DNA of 64,000 nt from Lotus japonicus (GCF_012489685.1 NC_080041.1:134803785-134867784); one strand, 5' to 3'. Numbered from the stretch's first letter, positions 13,364 through 25,220 are shown. Notes: a model not told the origin generated them from the letters alone. Made by a program: numbers and translations.

Positions 13364-14329
13364 TCACACGATGCTGATTCCACACATCCTTATGTGATTA
13401 TGATGATGATTCCCATGCACATTGTGATGATGATGATGATGTTGGTTCACCATTTCATGACATCTCCTGTACCCTTCATGGAAACCCCACTCTGCTACCC
13501 TCTCTTCTCTCTCACATTCAATCTCTTCTTCTTCTTCTTCTTTTTCGTCATCATCTAATGCTACTTCTTCCTCTAACTCTTCTTCTTCTTCTACAAGTTC
13601 CTCTTCTTCTTGTTCTTGATCTTCTTCTATTTCATCTTGATCATCTTCTTCTTCTATTTCTTCTTCTTCTTCTATTTCTTCTTCTTCTTCTTCTAGACTA
13701 ACTTGATCTGGTATCAGGTGCAATGTCAACCTTCCATCATGCCGTGAAGCATGAAGAATCTCCGCACGGTGAATCCTCACTTCCGTGAGTTCTAACCTCC
13801 CATCCTTCCTCACCGGCCGGAGAAAAAAACTCGGTTTCCCGTTCCGGTTCAACGACGAAAGCGGCGGCGGAAACGACCTCAACTTCCTCCGGTTTCCTCT
13901 CCCCTCCGCCCTCATCATCGTCCTCCGCCAAATCTCATCACCACCATCACCATCTCCATCACCAACATTCTTGTTATGGATCTCGTCGGAGCTCTCAAAC
14001 CCAAGACTCTCCGTGCATGAAACCAACCCGGTTTCATCAATCCAATCTGGAGGAGGATCAGGCTTCAGTTTTGCAGATTCCAGAACGTTGGGAGCGGAAT
14101 CCACACCGTTGGTGGATGTGATGATACCTAGTTCGGAAATTGAGGCGGTGGTGGTGGTGGTGGTGGCGGTGGTGGTGGCGGCGGCAACGGTGGTGAAAGT
14201 GAAGAGGGAGTGAATGTTCTTCTTGAACAAGTTGATCATGGCAGGGAGAACAAGGGAGAAAGAAATAGATAATAGAAAAGGGTAATACAAAGAGATCAAT
14301 GTATCTATGTTCATGTTTCGAGGCGGCAC
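13364..14329 (-). CDS. FANTASTIC FOUR (FAF) family protein
   Basis: A single-exon gene of 321 codons. FAF proteins are plant-specific nuclear or plastid proteins; in Arabidopsis they influence shoot meristem size through the WUSCHEL/CLAVATA circuit. The FAF domain lies at about residues 153-206, starting FPPPLSSL and containing two DGRL repeats (KDGRLEL and HDGRLTL). Upstream is the short motif CTESLGFES (about 105-113), also typical of the family. A long acidic Glu/Asp tract follows at about 212-275, encoded by TTC/TCT repeats on the plus strand, and then a His-rich tail at about 290-310. The start is uncertain: Met1 gives a hydrophobic N-terminus, whereas Met31 (MINLFKKNIHS) would remove it. 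A TATA-like TATTTATA lies about 120 bp upstream on the same strand. Confidence 0.85.
   Translation of the reverse strand: MPPRNMNIDTLISLYYPFLLSISFSLVLPAMINLFKKNIHSLFTFTTVAAATTTATTTTTTASISELGIITSTNGVDSAPNVLESAKLKPDPPPDWIDETGLVSCTESLGFESSDEIHNKNVGDGDGDGGDEIWRRTMMRAEGRGNRRKLRSFPPPLSSLNRNGKPSFFLRPVRKDGRLELTEVRIHRAEILHASRHDGRLTLHLIPDQVSLEEEEEEIEEEEEIEEEDDQDEIEEDQEQEEEELVEEEEELEEEVALDDDEKEEEEEEIECEREERVAEWGFHEGYRRCHEMVNQHHHHHHNVHGNHHHNHIRMCGISIV
13524..13695. repeat. TTC/TCT trinucleotide tract inside the FAF gene
   Basis: Imperfect TTC/TCT repeats on the plus strand encode the acidic Glu/Asp tract of the minus-strand FAF protein. The tract length is likely to vary between accessions. Confidence 0.8.
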
Positions 14330-16169
14330 TGACTAATTCTCTCGTCGCGAATGTTGGCTAGTGACTAATCCGCTCGCCGCGAATGCTACAAGTTTCTTTC
14401 AATTGTTTTGTGATTGAAAAGAAACTGGAGGAGGAGATGAAGAGGGGTGGTATAAATACTAGGAAAGGTTGGTGCTAAAAATAGGGGGAAATGCAAAAGA
14501 AAACAAGTGATGATGGAGATATGAGCTGGAGTGAGTCTTTGATAGAGGAAACGGTGCCGGGTCCCACGTTGGATTAGCTATGACTACGCTTAATTAGTCA
14601 TTTATTAGTTTCTAATTCTGTTTAGTTTTTCGAATGGGTTAAAATTAAGGAAAATTAGGAACCTCTTCTTATCCCTAATTGAACTGTTATGATAAATCTA
14701 AATAGTAGTGATAGATAAGCGTTAAAGAGTAACCTCTTCTTATCCCTAATTGTACACGTTTTGGTGAAGGATAAAAAAATATGGAACATGTCCAGCTGTT
14801 TTTCTGATATTTTCAAGAGAAAGGGAAATTGGAATTTTCAATTTTGGATATTCTTGTGCTCTTTGACCATCTAGATAATGATTAAGATGTACTTAATTTA
14901 AATTGTTATTGTTATTTATTGCATACCTTTTTGTTCCAAATTTGAGAGGGTTTGAGTTGGCACATGTTTATTTCTGCTCCTAGTCTGGCGGAGTGGATAA
15001 ATGTTAAATAAATAGAAAATATTAGTTGATGTTTTGATATGGTTTTAAAGATGAAATTGTAGTTTTAGTTTTTAGGAGATCTCGCTTTCAAAATATATAA
15101 TTAATGTGATCTCTGGGGATTTTGAATACCTTTTTTTGCATCAATTTTTTTACACAGCAATACTTATACCGCATTTATTTAAAAATATATGTTTTTAATT
15201 TTATTCTCCTTTGTAATATTTTTACAAACGAGATGAGATAATATAAATTAATCTAATATATTATTTATTTTTTGAAATCAATAAAAAATTGTATAAAATT
15301 GTGAATCATAATTATTTTTGAAATGTTTTCAGATGAAGAAAAAAATAATTATTATGGAATAAAAAAGTGTTTATTTTATTGAAAAATTAAGAGGTATAGT
15401 GAAGGAATCCAATTAAATTGCAACGTAAAAATGAGATAAAAATAATAGGTTCTATTTTTAAAATAATGGAAAAAATAAAACAATTGACGGAAAATATATT
15501 TTAAAAACCATCAAAGGTCATTTGCGACGGAAAACAAATCCGTCGCAAATTCACTAGGCTTTAAAGGACTTTGTGACGATTTATGTTACATCGCAAACGC
15601 AAAAGCATTTTGTGACGGATACACTGTCGCAAACTGTATTGAGGGATTTTTCGTCGCAAATACGCTAACAAAAGATTTGTGACGGATTTTGCTTTGTCGC
15701 AAAACCACAAAAGAAATTTGTGATGGATGTAACTGACGCCGCAAAATTCACCTCGCTAAAAAGGACTTTGTGACGAATTGATGCTCCGTCGCAAACAGAA
15801 AAGGATTTTGTGACAGATATACTCTCCGTCGCAAAATATAGTGAGGGATGTATTTTCCGTCGCTACATTCGATGGAAATTTGTGACTTTTTTTGTTTTGA
15901 TGGAAATATTGATAAATTGGTTTTGCACTACATTTTTTTAGTAATATTTTATTTTTATATTATTTTAAAAATCCAAAATAATAAGTTATAGTCTGTTTTT
16001 CATTTAAATACTAAATAAATAAAATAGTCCCTTCCTTTAGGTAAAGGATATAGTATCCTGGATGATGATGTGTTTGACAAATTAAAGAAGCCCTTAAAAG
16101 TGTACACAATAAAAAATTTCTGGAAAATATTTAGAATTACAACAATATTAATTTCTATATATTAGAGTT
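14330..16169. other. Intergenic DNA between FAF and the sugar transporter
   Basis: The right side of the FAF gene holds its promoter, with GGTATAAATAC near 14447. A direct repeat of AACCTCTTCTTATCCCTAA occurs near 14660 and 14731. The rest is AT-rich, apart from the CACTA-like terminus listed separately. No gene was seen. Confidence 0.55.
15486..15946. mobile_element. CACTA-type transposon end with subterminal repeats
   Basis: A cluster of short repeats of the form GCGACGGA and TCCGTCGCAAA occurs in both orientations, as in the subterminal regions of plant CACTA (En/Spm) elements. On the minus strand the right end reads TATTACTAAAAAAATGTAG, close to the terminus of the complete CACTA element at 22103 (CATTACTAAAAAAATGTG). 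No partner end was found on the left, so this looks like a truncated or solo terminus. Confidence 0.6.
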
Positions 16170-19100
16170 ACAATAATGATAATGAAATCAAATTAATCTT
16201 TTTGTTGAATGTGAACTCAGAGAAGCTTGAATTTCTTCTAGTGTTCGCCCCTTGGTCTCTGGTACTAGTTTTGCTACGAATAGAACAGTGAAGCCACATA
16301 TGCTAGAAAAAATGAAGAAAGTACCTGGCCCAACATAACATAACAATGAATTTCATTCCATACTTTAAAAATGAATAGGTGGGAACTGGAGATCAAGAGT
16401 AAAAGAAAACCTACCTGTTGAACTCCAACTCATGAGAAAGTTAAAAGCATAGGATACAATCCAAGAACACAACCAGTTAAAAAAGGTTACTAGGCTTCCA
16501 GCAGAACCCTTCACGTTAATGGGAAATATCTGGAAAATATAAAATATAACCATGATTTCATCAAGCTCTAAGGATATATTATGTTTGAACTTTTACTTCA
16601 TGACTTCAGGCATAGTAAGAGGAAGCTACCTCAGACATTATAACCCAGGGAATTGCTCCCATTCCTAGCGAGTAAGATCCTACGTATACCTGGGCATTAG
16701 CAAAATTAAAAGAAGAATTAGCTTTGTCTGTACTCTGTTCAATGGAATAGCAAATTAACCTGGATATATGGTCAACAAGAATGGGATTTTTGTCGAAAAA
16801 AAATTCAACTTAAGAGGCATCATTTCAAATCTTAAACTCAAAATACAAGGCCAAAGAAAGAATCAGGATTAGGCACCTCATAAAAATTCCAGCAAGATTT
16901 CAATAATTTTATAAAAATGCTAGAAAAACTAAACTTCTAAGTAAGTTTATTCTCAATTGTGTAATTGTTGAACAAATGATGATTAACATGATTCTTTCAT
17001 GGTTATAAAACAGTGTAGTGATGGTTGAGTCCATTTAAGTCAGATAAAGATTCATATATAGACATAAATGCATAAGCATTACCAGTACACCAACTAGCGC
17101 CAGAATAGGACTGACTCCCTTCCATTCATGTAAGCCCTACATAAGGAAATTGTTATTATTCTTATAATTCATGTGAAAAACAACTTATTTGAACTGATTC
17201 CATTTTTGAAAGAACCTGCAAAAGGAAGGCTAAGGCTGCGAGGAAGCATCCTAAGCAAGTTCCCGCTGCAGACAACTGTGAAAGAGTCAAAATTTGCAGA
17301 ACACTACAAAAAAGAAGAAGCATAAGCTCAAACTTCTTACCAATAAAAGTGGTCGTCTTCCAGATTTATCCATTAAAAGTACTCCTAAAACTGTCACTGG
17401 GATCTACAAACACAAGTTACATAATAGTGTGAAGAGAATTACAAATGAAGGGTACATCCGTACATTCATCTACAGTGGCATATATCTTAATACCGAATTA
17501 GTTAAGCAGACAGAAATTATGAAATTGTAAGAAGAGAATTAAAAACCTTAACAGCAACCATTGCTATTGTTCCAATACTCTCTGAAAAGCCTGTCATAGA
17601 TAAGAAACATTGCGGTCATGTTAATCGTGTCATAAGTAAGACACTTTCACGTTCATCTTGACCTATCATATGATATAATCATAGAAAAAGCCATGCACGT
17701 ACCAGCAGAGACAAATATAGAATTTGCATAAAAGACAATGCCATTAATCCCCCCAAACTGTTGCAGTATCATCAAGCCGACTCCTATCTAACCAAGTAAC
17801 CGAATACCATAAGAACCTGCAAAAGATTAAGATATGTTGCATGAATGGGGCTAATTTAGAGAGCTCACAGTAAGCGACGTCATATACTTCCATTGAAATA
17901 AGCCAATAATGCTAGCTTCTGTTTGCCGCTGAAGGGTTTCTGTATAATCCTACAAATAAGAGTGCAATGTACAAAATGAAATATTTCCCTTCTGCTGCCT
18001 CCCAGTGAGTTTGTGAAGTAAGAGTAACATTCTAATGAATAAAGACATATTACATACTCTAATCTCAGCGGCCTCTTGATGAACGTCAGCATTCTTGCCC
18101 CTAAGACGCTGTAAAGCAGAATCACTCTCTTTCAAGTGTCCAACCTTTGCCTGCAGAAGATTGCAATTATCCCTTGTGATTAGTTTGTTTAATGGCATAG
18201 TTTGAGTCCAACCATTTGACACGAGTGGTGAAAAACTTCAGTTGCTTGTGTGAGCCATTTCCAAAACATACAGCCCAAACAATAAACTTACAGCAGCTGT
18301 GAACTACTCACCAGCCACCTAGGAGAATCAGGGATGAAGGGAAGACTCAGAAGCTGTGCAAAGCATGGAATGGCCCCTGAGATAAAGATAAAAACGATGT
18401 GAATTACATATAACCTTTTTTTAATTTTGTTTTGTTAAAATACCACTAGAAAGAAGAATACTGTATTACCTATTAGAGCCAAAATCCTCCAATTCACAAA
18501 TGCTCCAATAAGATAAGTTAGCGACATCCCACAACAAATCATTAACTGTCCAAATAATATCAAATAGCGGGTTAAAAATAAGACTATACATGACATATGC
18601 AAAATACAGGTGGTATGTTACACACAATAAGAGTAAAATAATATTAAGAGATTATATCATTGTAGGAATGCTTTACTTGATGCATTGTGGTGAATCCCCC
18701 TCTAAGGTTCTTTGGTGTTATTTCTGCTACATAAACTGGAACCTGTAATGCAAAGGGTACCATTTCTTTGTATGAGTCATGGATGTAGTTTGAAAAGCAA
18801 TGCAATTATAGAAAATTAAAAGTGAGCACAATTACCACATAAGATAGCAGGCCAATCCCACATCCTACCAACAATCTTCCAACGTAAAGCCACCAAGCAA
18901 CCTTTTAAACAAGCACCAAATGTTAGATATCAACAACTGAACTTGTGGAAAATTGTATTAAACAAATACGACAAAAGGACAAAGTAAAAACAGTTTGGCA
19001 TGTGAAAAACAAGAATGAAAAAAAAAATTGTTTTTCTAAAGGGAACAGCCCTAGTTTTAGTTTTCTTTGTCAGAAAAATAAGCTTCGTAAACAATACCAT

Positions 19101-19922
19101 TACCATGGTATGCACTTCAACTTCAAGTCTTCAATAATCAATAGTTACAACAATTTCTTCTTATACAAGTAAATATAGTTGACTATTTTTATTCTTACTT
19201 GTAGAGAGATTAGCCTAGCTTCACTTACTAACATCTAAGCAACATAGAGAAAAATCTGGTAAATGAAGTTAAAGGAATTAATAAATCGAAACCTTTGAGA
19301 ATGTTATGACAAGCCATCCCAAGATGCAGAATAGCTGAGAGAATCCCATGGCCTGCTCAATTGAATGCAAAATAACCAAATTAAGGTGAAAGACAACATG
19401 TCAACACCATTCAATTTAAAATTAAATCCAGCCACTCAGAGCGAAACTTACGACTCGACGACCTGCATAATCTGCTACTTTACCACTGACAATGGCACCA
19501 ATCATAGCTCCAATGGTGAGTATTGAACCAAAAATTGAAAACTGCATACATGAGTGCAAAGAGTTTGAGTCAGGTCATGAAAACCAAGCAAGGGTTTCGA
19601 CTTTTGATTCAATTTGGAAGGAAGTAATTAACCTGTGCCACGGTGAGATTGAGGTCAGGCATGATTGCAGATTGAGTAGGTGATGAATATCCAATCTGCA
19701 AAATGAAATCAAAGTGTGAATAATGAATGAAGGGTGTTTGAAAAAATGACTGAATGAATGAGTTACAGTTAACAGGCTTATTACAGCAGCACCAAAAGCG
19801 TAAGAACCAAGAACAGCGACGAGGGTGCTGAGTGTGAGTGTAGCTGTGAATGGCCTCTGTTGTTGTTGTTCTTCATCATTGAACACCAGAGGAATTGAAA
19901 TTTCGCTGGTTTTCACCATCAT
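16170..19922 (-). CDS. ERD6-like monosaccharide transporter (MFS), 18 exons, 477 aa
   Basis: A 12-helix sugar/H+ symporter of the major facilitator superfamily, ERD6-like clade, whose members mostly act at the tonoplast. Eighteen exons join in frame. In minus-strand order they are 19785-19922, 19633-19695, 19452-19541, 19293-19352, 18836-18901, 18677-18742, 18470-18545, 18312-18376, 18058-18150, 17869-17949, 17703-17787, 17547-17590, 17341-17403, 17216-17275, 17083-17136, 16630-16689, 16415-16529 and 16170-16324. The product is 477 residues, the usual length. Family motifs are DYAGRRV (exon 3), PDSPRWL (exon 8), QQFGGINGI (exon 11), DKSGRRP (exon 13) and [13 protein letters not shown] (exon 18). 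The first PESPR-type motif has Asp for Glu. It most resembles Arabidopsis ERD6-like 7 (At2g48020). The start is the first of two adjacent Met codons. Confidence 0.94.
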
Positions 19923-19993
19923 AATCGATTTCTATCTTGAAATTTCGCTGGTTTTCACAAGTAACCGAAATTGCTTCACATATTCAGTTAGAT

Positions 19994-20024
19994 TATATAT
20001 TTATATTTATATTTATATTTATAT
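19994..20024. repeat. TATATT microsatellite
   Basis: About five copies of TTATAT in the presumed promoter or 5' UTR of the sugar transporter, some 70-100 bp upstream of its start codon. Confidence 0.8.
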
Positions 20025-20513
20025 GATCTATGAATGAAGGAATGGATTTGGTCTCCCTCGTGTGTCTCGTGTGTTGACGAGAATAGGAAGCGGGACAGTG
20101 CGTGACGTGTCTTTGGATAATGGTGTTCTGACTTCTGAAACAACAAGATCAAAATCAAACTCAGCGCAGACTCTAGATATTTATCTTCAATTTTTATTTT
20201 TTCTTCATATCTAAAATTGACATTTAAAAAAAAAATTAGATACAGAGATAATCTATATTATCTAGTTTCTATTTTTTTTTTTTAATAAATGAATCGAAGC
20301 AACCCTGACTGAATTTAAAAGTGGATTTAATTGTAAATAGTCTCTATCGTGTTATGTGTGGCGTGCACGGTTAATTCACCAATGCGTATTTATAGCCAAG
20401 CAGTCATACACTTTGGATACTTTTTTTTTCTCTATATCTCAATTTTTTAATTAAATTATATATCATATTTATTACTTATTTTTCATTTCTTCTTATTTCT
20501 CTCCATTGATTAT

Positions 20514-20762
20514 AACCTGCAAAAAGAATGATAAGGTTGTAAGCATCCTAAGCAAGTTCCCGCCGCATACAACTGTATAAGAGTAAAAAAAATTGGATTC
20601 ATGAATCACAAAACAATCCATAAAAAAAAGAACATAAGCTCAAACTTCTTACTATCAAAAGTGGTCGTCTTCCATATTTATCCAACAAAAGTACTTCTAA
20701 AGTTGTCATTGGAATCTATAAAATATAAACACAAATGACAAAATAAGAGTGAAGAGCCTTAT
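20514..20762 (-). pseudogene. Duplicated fragment of sugar-transporter exons 13-14
   Basis: This block repeats the segment spanning exons 13 and 14 of the neighbouring ERD6-like gene and the intron between them, in the same orientation. Recognisable shared runs are GCATCCTAAGCAAGTTCCCG (as in exon 14) and AAAAGTGGTCGTCTTCCA (as in exon 13). The copy has substitutions and small indels; for example, the codons around GGAAGGCTAAGGCTGCG are altered. No other exons accompany it. It lies about 0.6 kb upstream of the intact gene, indicating local duplication followed by decay. Confidence 0.85.
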
Positions 20763-22102
20763 GATCCCGTTTGTAGATCCGAGTCTCCATAAATTTGAGA
20801 TTCATCATGAGCGACGTGAGAGTTAAATGCACATTTACCGTCATAAATAGTCTCAAACCCTAATCCATATACTTTATATGTCTATATCGCATTTCAACTT
20901 TCAAGAGAAATAAATACTATCAGTGATTTATACACCTTTAGATTAATCTCTAATTATCGATTGGAAGACACCATTGATACACTCCAAAGAGATACAACAA
21001 TTTATAACCAGTTTCATAATTTGTGGCGGACACCTTGCGCGACACAGCATAATTGAGCTCTGCCACCATTACATATGAAGGGAAATATTCCTACGTTTTT
21101 TTTTTGGGCTTCAATAAAAACCCTTTCTGGATCCTATAGCTTCAGTGCTTCTTAAACATCCCAGGCAGTGCCACCACTTGGGCCTCGCTCAGCCCAGACA
21201 GAACCCGTTTTCCGCGAAACAACAAATTGACCCATAAACGAATTATAAGAGATGGAAGGAGCAAATTGATATTCTTATACCATCTGAAAATGATATTTGG
21301 AATATCTCTAATTCTCTAGTATGGATCTAATCTAACGAAGGAGCAAATTGATATTCTCTATTGGTACTGGTGTTTTTTACCTGCGCGTTGCACGGGAAAT
21401 TTGTTTATTGTATTTGATACATCGATTATTATTTTAAATTATAAAATATTTAAGATGCTAAGAATGTAAGAACAATCATAATAAAGATGTAGATATTTAA
21501 AGAACATAAATTCAGACACTTAATTTTAGTGTTTTGTAAGCATACACTTCATTAACTAATATAAAGATTTTGAAAAACACAGAAGTTAATAAGCCAAAAG
21601 CTTTAAGTTTTGCATATGTGAGGTATAACTGAATTTTGTTTGTGAAGAGGTACTCGTGTTGCATAGAGGGTAATGTTTTTGTGTTTTAGATATGTAACAA
21701 TACATAAATATATAATTATTGTTTAAATTATTAAAAATACACTTAAGTTATAGAAAAAATGAATTTTTTTTAACTCCTACAAATTTTCATTTTACATATA
21801 AAATGTTCCTCCCCGTGAGATCTCGTATCTCTAATTTGTTAGCACTAATAAATTTAGGTCATAATTTTATAGTACATATGTATTAATATTTTTTATTCCT
21901 CGTACTTTTCTTACTATCCAATTATTATAGTTATAAACATATATAAATATACACTCTTAAAATTTTGAAAACAATACTAAAATTAATTATATTAAATTTT
22001 TCTATTAAAATAATACCAATCAATTAGTTTAGAATATAATGATCGTATAAAAAAGTATAATGATATTTTTTATATAAAATAAAATCTCACGTAGGTAGCA
22101 TT
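20763..22102. repeat. AT-rich repeat DNA left of the CACTA element
   Basis: No gene seen. Motifs such as TGCGCGTTGCACGGGAAAT (21383), a related block near 21655, and AAAATGTTCCTCCCCGTG (21803) recur on the right side of the CACTA element (near 25945, 26063 and 26300). They suggest an older, roughly 300-bp tandem repeat into which the CACTA element inserted. Confidence 0.45.
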
Positions 22103-22402
22103 CATTACTAAAAAAATGTGAATTAGCGAGGGATTTTATAAAATCCCTCGCTGTTAGCGACGGATTCATGTTTTTGGAATAAAAATGCTGTTTTAAAATT
22201 TTGCGACGGAATTAGCGACGGATTTTCAACCTCTTTGTAGTTCCGTCGCTAATAATCTTCTATATTTTATCCAGGAAATTAACGACGGATTTTTACCGTC
22301 GCTGTTGTCCACCCGTCGCTAATTCCCTCGCTGTTTTACCGACGGATCATAACTGTCTTATTTCCGTCGCTAAAGCTTTTGGTTTTGTTATTTAAAAACG
22401 AA

Positions 22403-22486
22403 AAATTGGCCCGCCCCGGGGTTCGAACCTCGGACTTCCTTGTCAAATGAAGGGGCCTGGCCATTTCAACTAAGTACCCATTTAAT
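22403..22486 (-). other. tRNA-like relic inside the CACTA element
   Basis: On the minus strand a box A-like TTAGTTGAAATGGC is followed about 30 nt later by a perfect box B, GAGGTTCGAACCCCG. The spacing resembles a tRNA, but no full cloverleaf with a proper anticodon stem could be drawn. It is probably a decayed tRNA or tRNA-derived segment carried by the transposon. Confidence 0.4.
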
Positions 22487-22635
22487 ACACAGTATGTGAA
22501 ATAAATTTATTAGTAGTTTAAAAGTTTTCAAGTCCAGCCACTTAAATAAGACTGAATCTATTCACACACTCATACAGTCATACTCTCACAAAAACCCTAA
22601 AGTCTCGATTTTCTCAGAAATTTCCTCTCACGCTC

Positions 22636-22875
22636 ATGGCCGCCGCCATCGCTCGTGGTGGAGGTGGAAGTGGAGGAGGTGGTTCCCGTGGCGGAGGAGG
22701 GTTTGTACCCCACAGCGGAGCAGGCGCAGGCGCAGGAGCAGGTGAAGAATCTTCCTCTCAGGAGCACGGGAGGAATGGTTCAAGTTCAAGCATGGCTGGT
22801 GGATGCAAGAGTTTGCTACTGTCTCTAATACTTGCCATCTTTGTCACAAGCATACTCTCAAGTAACACTGTGTAG
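22636..22875 (+). CDS. Glycine-rich short ORF in the CACTA element (possible captured first exon)
   Basis: A 79-codon frame with a Gly/Ser-rich N-terminus (GGGGSGGGGSRGGGG) and a hydrophobic C-terminal stretch (LLLSLILAIFVTSIL). It is GC-rich against AT-rich surroundings and follows a CT-rich, 5' UTR-like leader (ACAAAAACCCTAAAG). I do not recognise the product. It may be the captured first exon and 5' UTR of a host gene, possibly spliced onward to the carbonic anhydrase exons. Translation is unproved. Confidence 0.35.
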   Translation: MAAAIARGGGGSGGGGSRGGGGFVPHSGAGAGAGAGEESSSQEHGRNGSSSSMAGGCKSLLLSLILAIFVTSILSSNTV

Positions 22876-24513
22876 TTTTAGTGTTGAATAAATATGTTCC
22901 CACTCAATACTCATAGTAGTTATAGTCTAATCCATAATATTGAGTTATGGGTTTGAAATTTTCTGAATTTACTTCTTGTTCCTGGTCTCTGGTTATTTCT
23001 TCTGATTTCTGTTTTATGTTTCTGATTTGATTGTAATTCTTTTACTGGTTTCAAGTACTTTTGGTTTTCCTTGCTTGCAATTGGTGAGTATTTTCTTGTG
23101 GTTGATATGGTGAATGGTAGGTGTTTGATTTAATGGGCAAATGAAAATATACTAATGGTAGTTTCATTGGATCTAAGTCTTCTATGTGTATGTCCCTGCT
23201 GATGTGCTTTTGTTGTGGTGGGTAGGACCACTGCAAAATTTACTCTCTTTAATTTCATGAATAGACTAATTGTGGTTTGAGCTTCTCTTTATCTATGGTA
23301 ATGGGTTATATTTTCTAAACTTTGTTACTCTAGCCTTTGTTGTGTTCTGTTTATATATGTGAGGTGTTTTGGGTTTATACCTTGTCTAATGAGGGAAATC
23401 TTAGTGGACTAGTTCAGTATACTTATGTTAAGCTCTTAGTTATACTCTTTTGTGTTGAGTAATAGCATTCAGACTTCCAGCTTACTCTTTCATGGTCTAT
23501 TTCCAATTCAAACTTACTTTTTCATGTAAATCACTTCTGTACAATTCAAACTCAAGAAATAGCATTTAGAAATTTTTCTTCCAACTTACTCTTCCATGGT
23601 CTATTTCCAAATATGTTGGATGAATATGATTCTTCTTTGTTGTTTAAGTAATATGATTAACTGTTTTTGTGCTTCTTATAGATTATAGATGTTGTTGAAC
23701 CAACATATACCACTGTAATCATCTCTTACTAAGTATTTATTTTTGGACTTTATGGCAATTGCAGATCTTCCATTTCTTCCACTTTATTTTGTTCCTCAAT
23801 TTCTTTATTTGTTTCTTAATTTTGTTTCACTAACTAAGCCGTTCAAATATTTCTCTCGTTGTTCTTTCTATTCTCACTTGCTCTTTTTGTTCAATTTCAA
23901 AACTTTTTTGATTCAAGCTGTGATTGTGATCTGATCTAACTCTTTTTTCTTTCAAAGTTTGTATCTTTGTGAGTCAATATTTGATTTTTTTTAGTTATGA
24001 CATTTGGATTTGAACTTTATGTGTTTCCATTTGTGAAAGGTTTTGAACTCTTTGAATCTGTGATGTTGTTCCTGACAAAAGAGTCTATAAATGCTATGAC
24101 CTATACCTGGTTAATATTTTATATACATAGGTAAGTGTCAGAATAGATGGTAAGACTTCATTTATTATTTGTTCTATAGCACTAGTATGTTCCTTTTATT
24201 TGTTCATGAAAAGTTGAGGGTAACAACATGGCTGATAGAAGGTCTGAAAACTGGAACTAGTCATTTCTCTTCAAGTTTCATAGCACTGTTAAATTGTGTC
24301 TGTAAACTTTGAATAATGTGTATGTGCTGGATGTCATAAGTGGGTTTGATTTCTTTTAAAAAAAAAAAACCAATTCCCCCTTTTTCATTACATTTTAGCT
24401 TAATTTCTTTGGCTCCTGTATGTTTACTGCTCCATGTTGTAATTCAACTGAGACATTGGTCTTAACTCTTAACTGATAAATTCAAGTACAGTTTTTTGTA
24501 ATTCCTTGTGCAG

Positions 24514-25220
24514 ACTCTAGGGTATGCCCCTCTAACATATCAGGATTCCAACCTGGAGAAGTATTCATGATACGTAACATCGCCAATCTTGTACCTGTGA
24601 TGAAGGTATTTGCATAATTGCTTATGGTTATTTTTCCTTATAACTATAACTAAGTGGCGTTCAAACTATTCTTATTTGTTATTTCCCTTCTCATCATTTT
24701 TCTCTTTTGTTGGAGGGCAGAATGGATCATTAGAGTGTAATGTTGCTCTTGAGTTTGCAGTAACTACTCTTGAGGTAGGTACTTATTTATAAAGCTTTTA
24801 TCATACTTAGATTGATAGTGTGTTTGGATCAACTTCTCTTTCCCCGGAATAAAGACATTGGTTTCTTAGTATGTGCCCAAATAAAAGCATTAGCCAAAAA
24901 TTTCAGAAAATGCAATCTCAGCACCTCAAAGTACTTACTCTTTAAAAAAGAGCAAGAAAGTGTTCTCATAATCTCTCTCTATCCATATTATACTGTTACA
25001 GCACCTTGAGGAACTTTTTGTTTCCCAGTCCCATAAAAAATTATTGTTATCCCAAGAGAAAAGGAAAATGTATTGTCATTCATTTATCTTTGTGGATGTA
25101 GTGCTTCTGTTTTTTTAGGCTTAATATCATAAAATGACTTCCACTCTTTGAATGCAGGTGAATAAGGTGCTTCAGTTGGGCTGGTCTGCTTCAAATTTTT
25201 ATTTTGGGGTCAGATGTTAA
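24514..25220 (+). pseudogene. Captured beta-carbonic anhydrase exon fragment
   Basis: Two exons with intact splice sites encode a beta-carbonic anhydrase core. The first, 24514-24605, has [18 protein letters not shown] and MIRNIANLV. The second, 24721-24774, has ECNVALEFAVTTLE. A third block, 25158-25220, follows a good acceptor and aligns with the next exon of the family, but it is heavily changed: the expected ILVIGHS reads VLQLGWS, so the zinc-ligand His is Trp, and the frame ends in a stop. Upstream exons (transit peptide and N-terminal helices) and downstream exons are missing. It lies wholly inside the CACTA element. This is a non-functional captured fragment; beta-carbonic anhydrases interconvert CO2 and bicarbonate. 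Confidence 0.85.

Noticed and set aside
13785..14213. 142-codon plus-strand frame opposite the FAF gene
   Set aside because: Antisense shadow of the FAF coding region.
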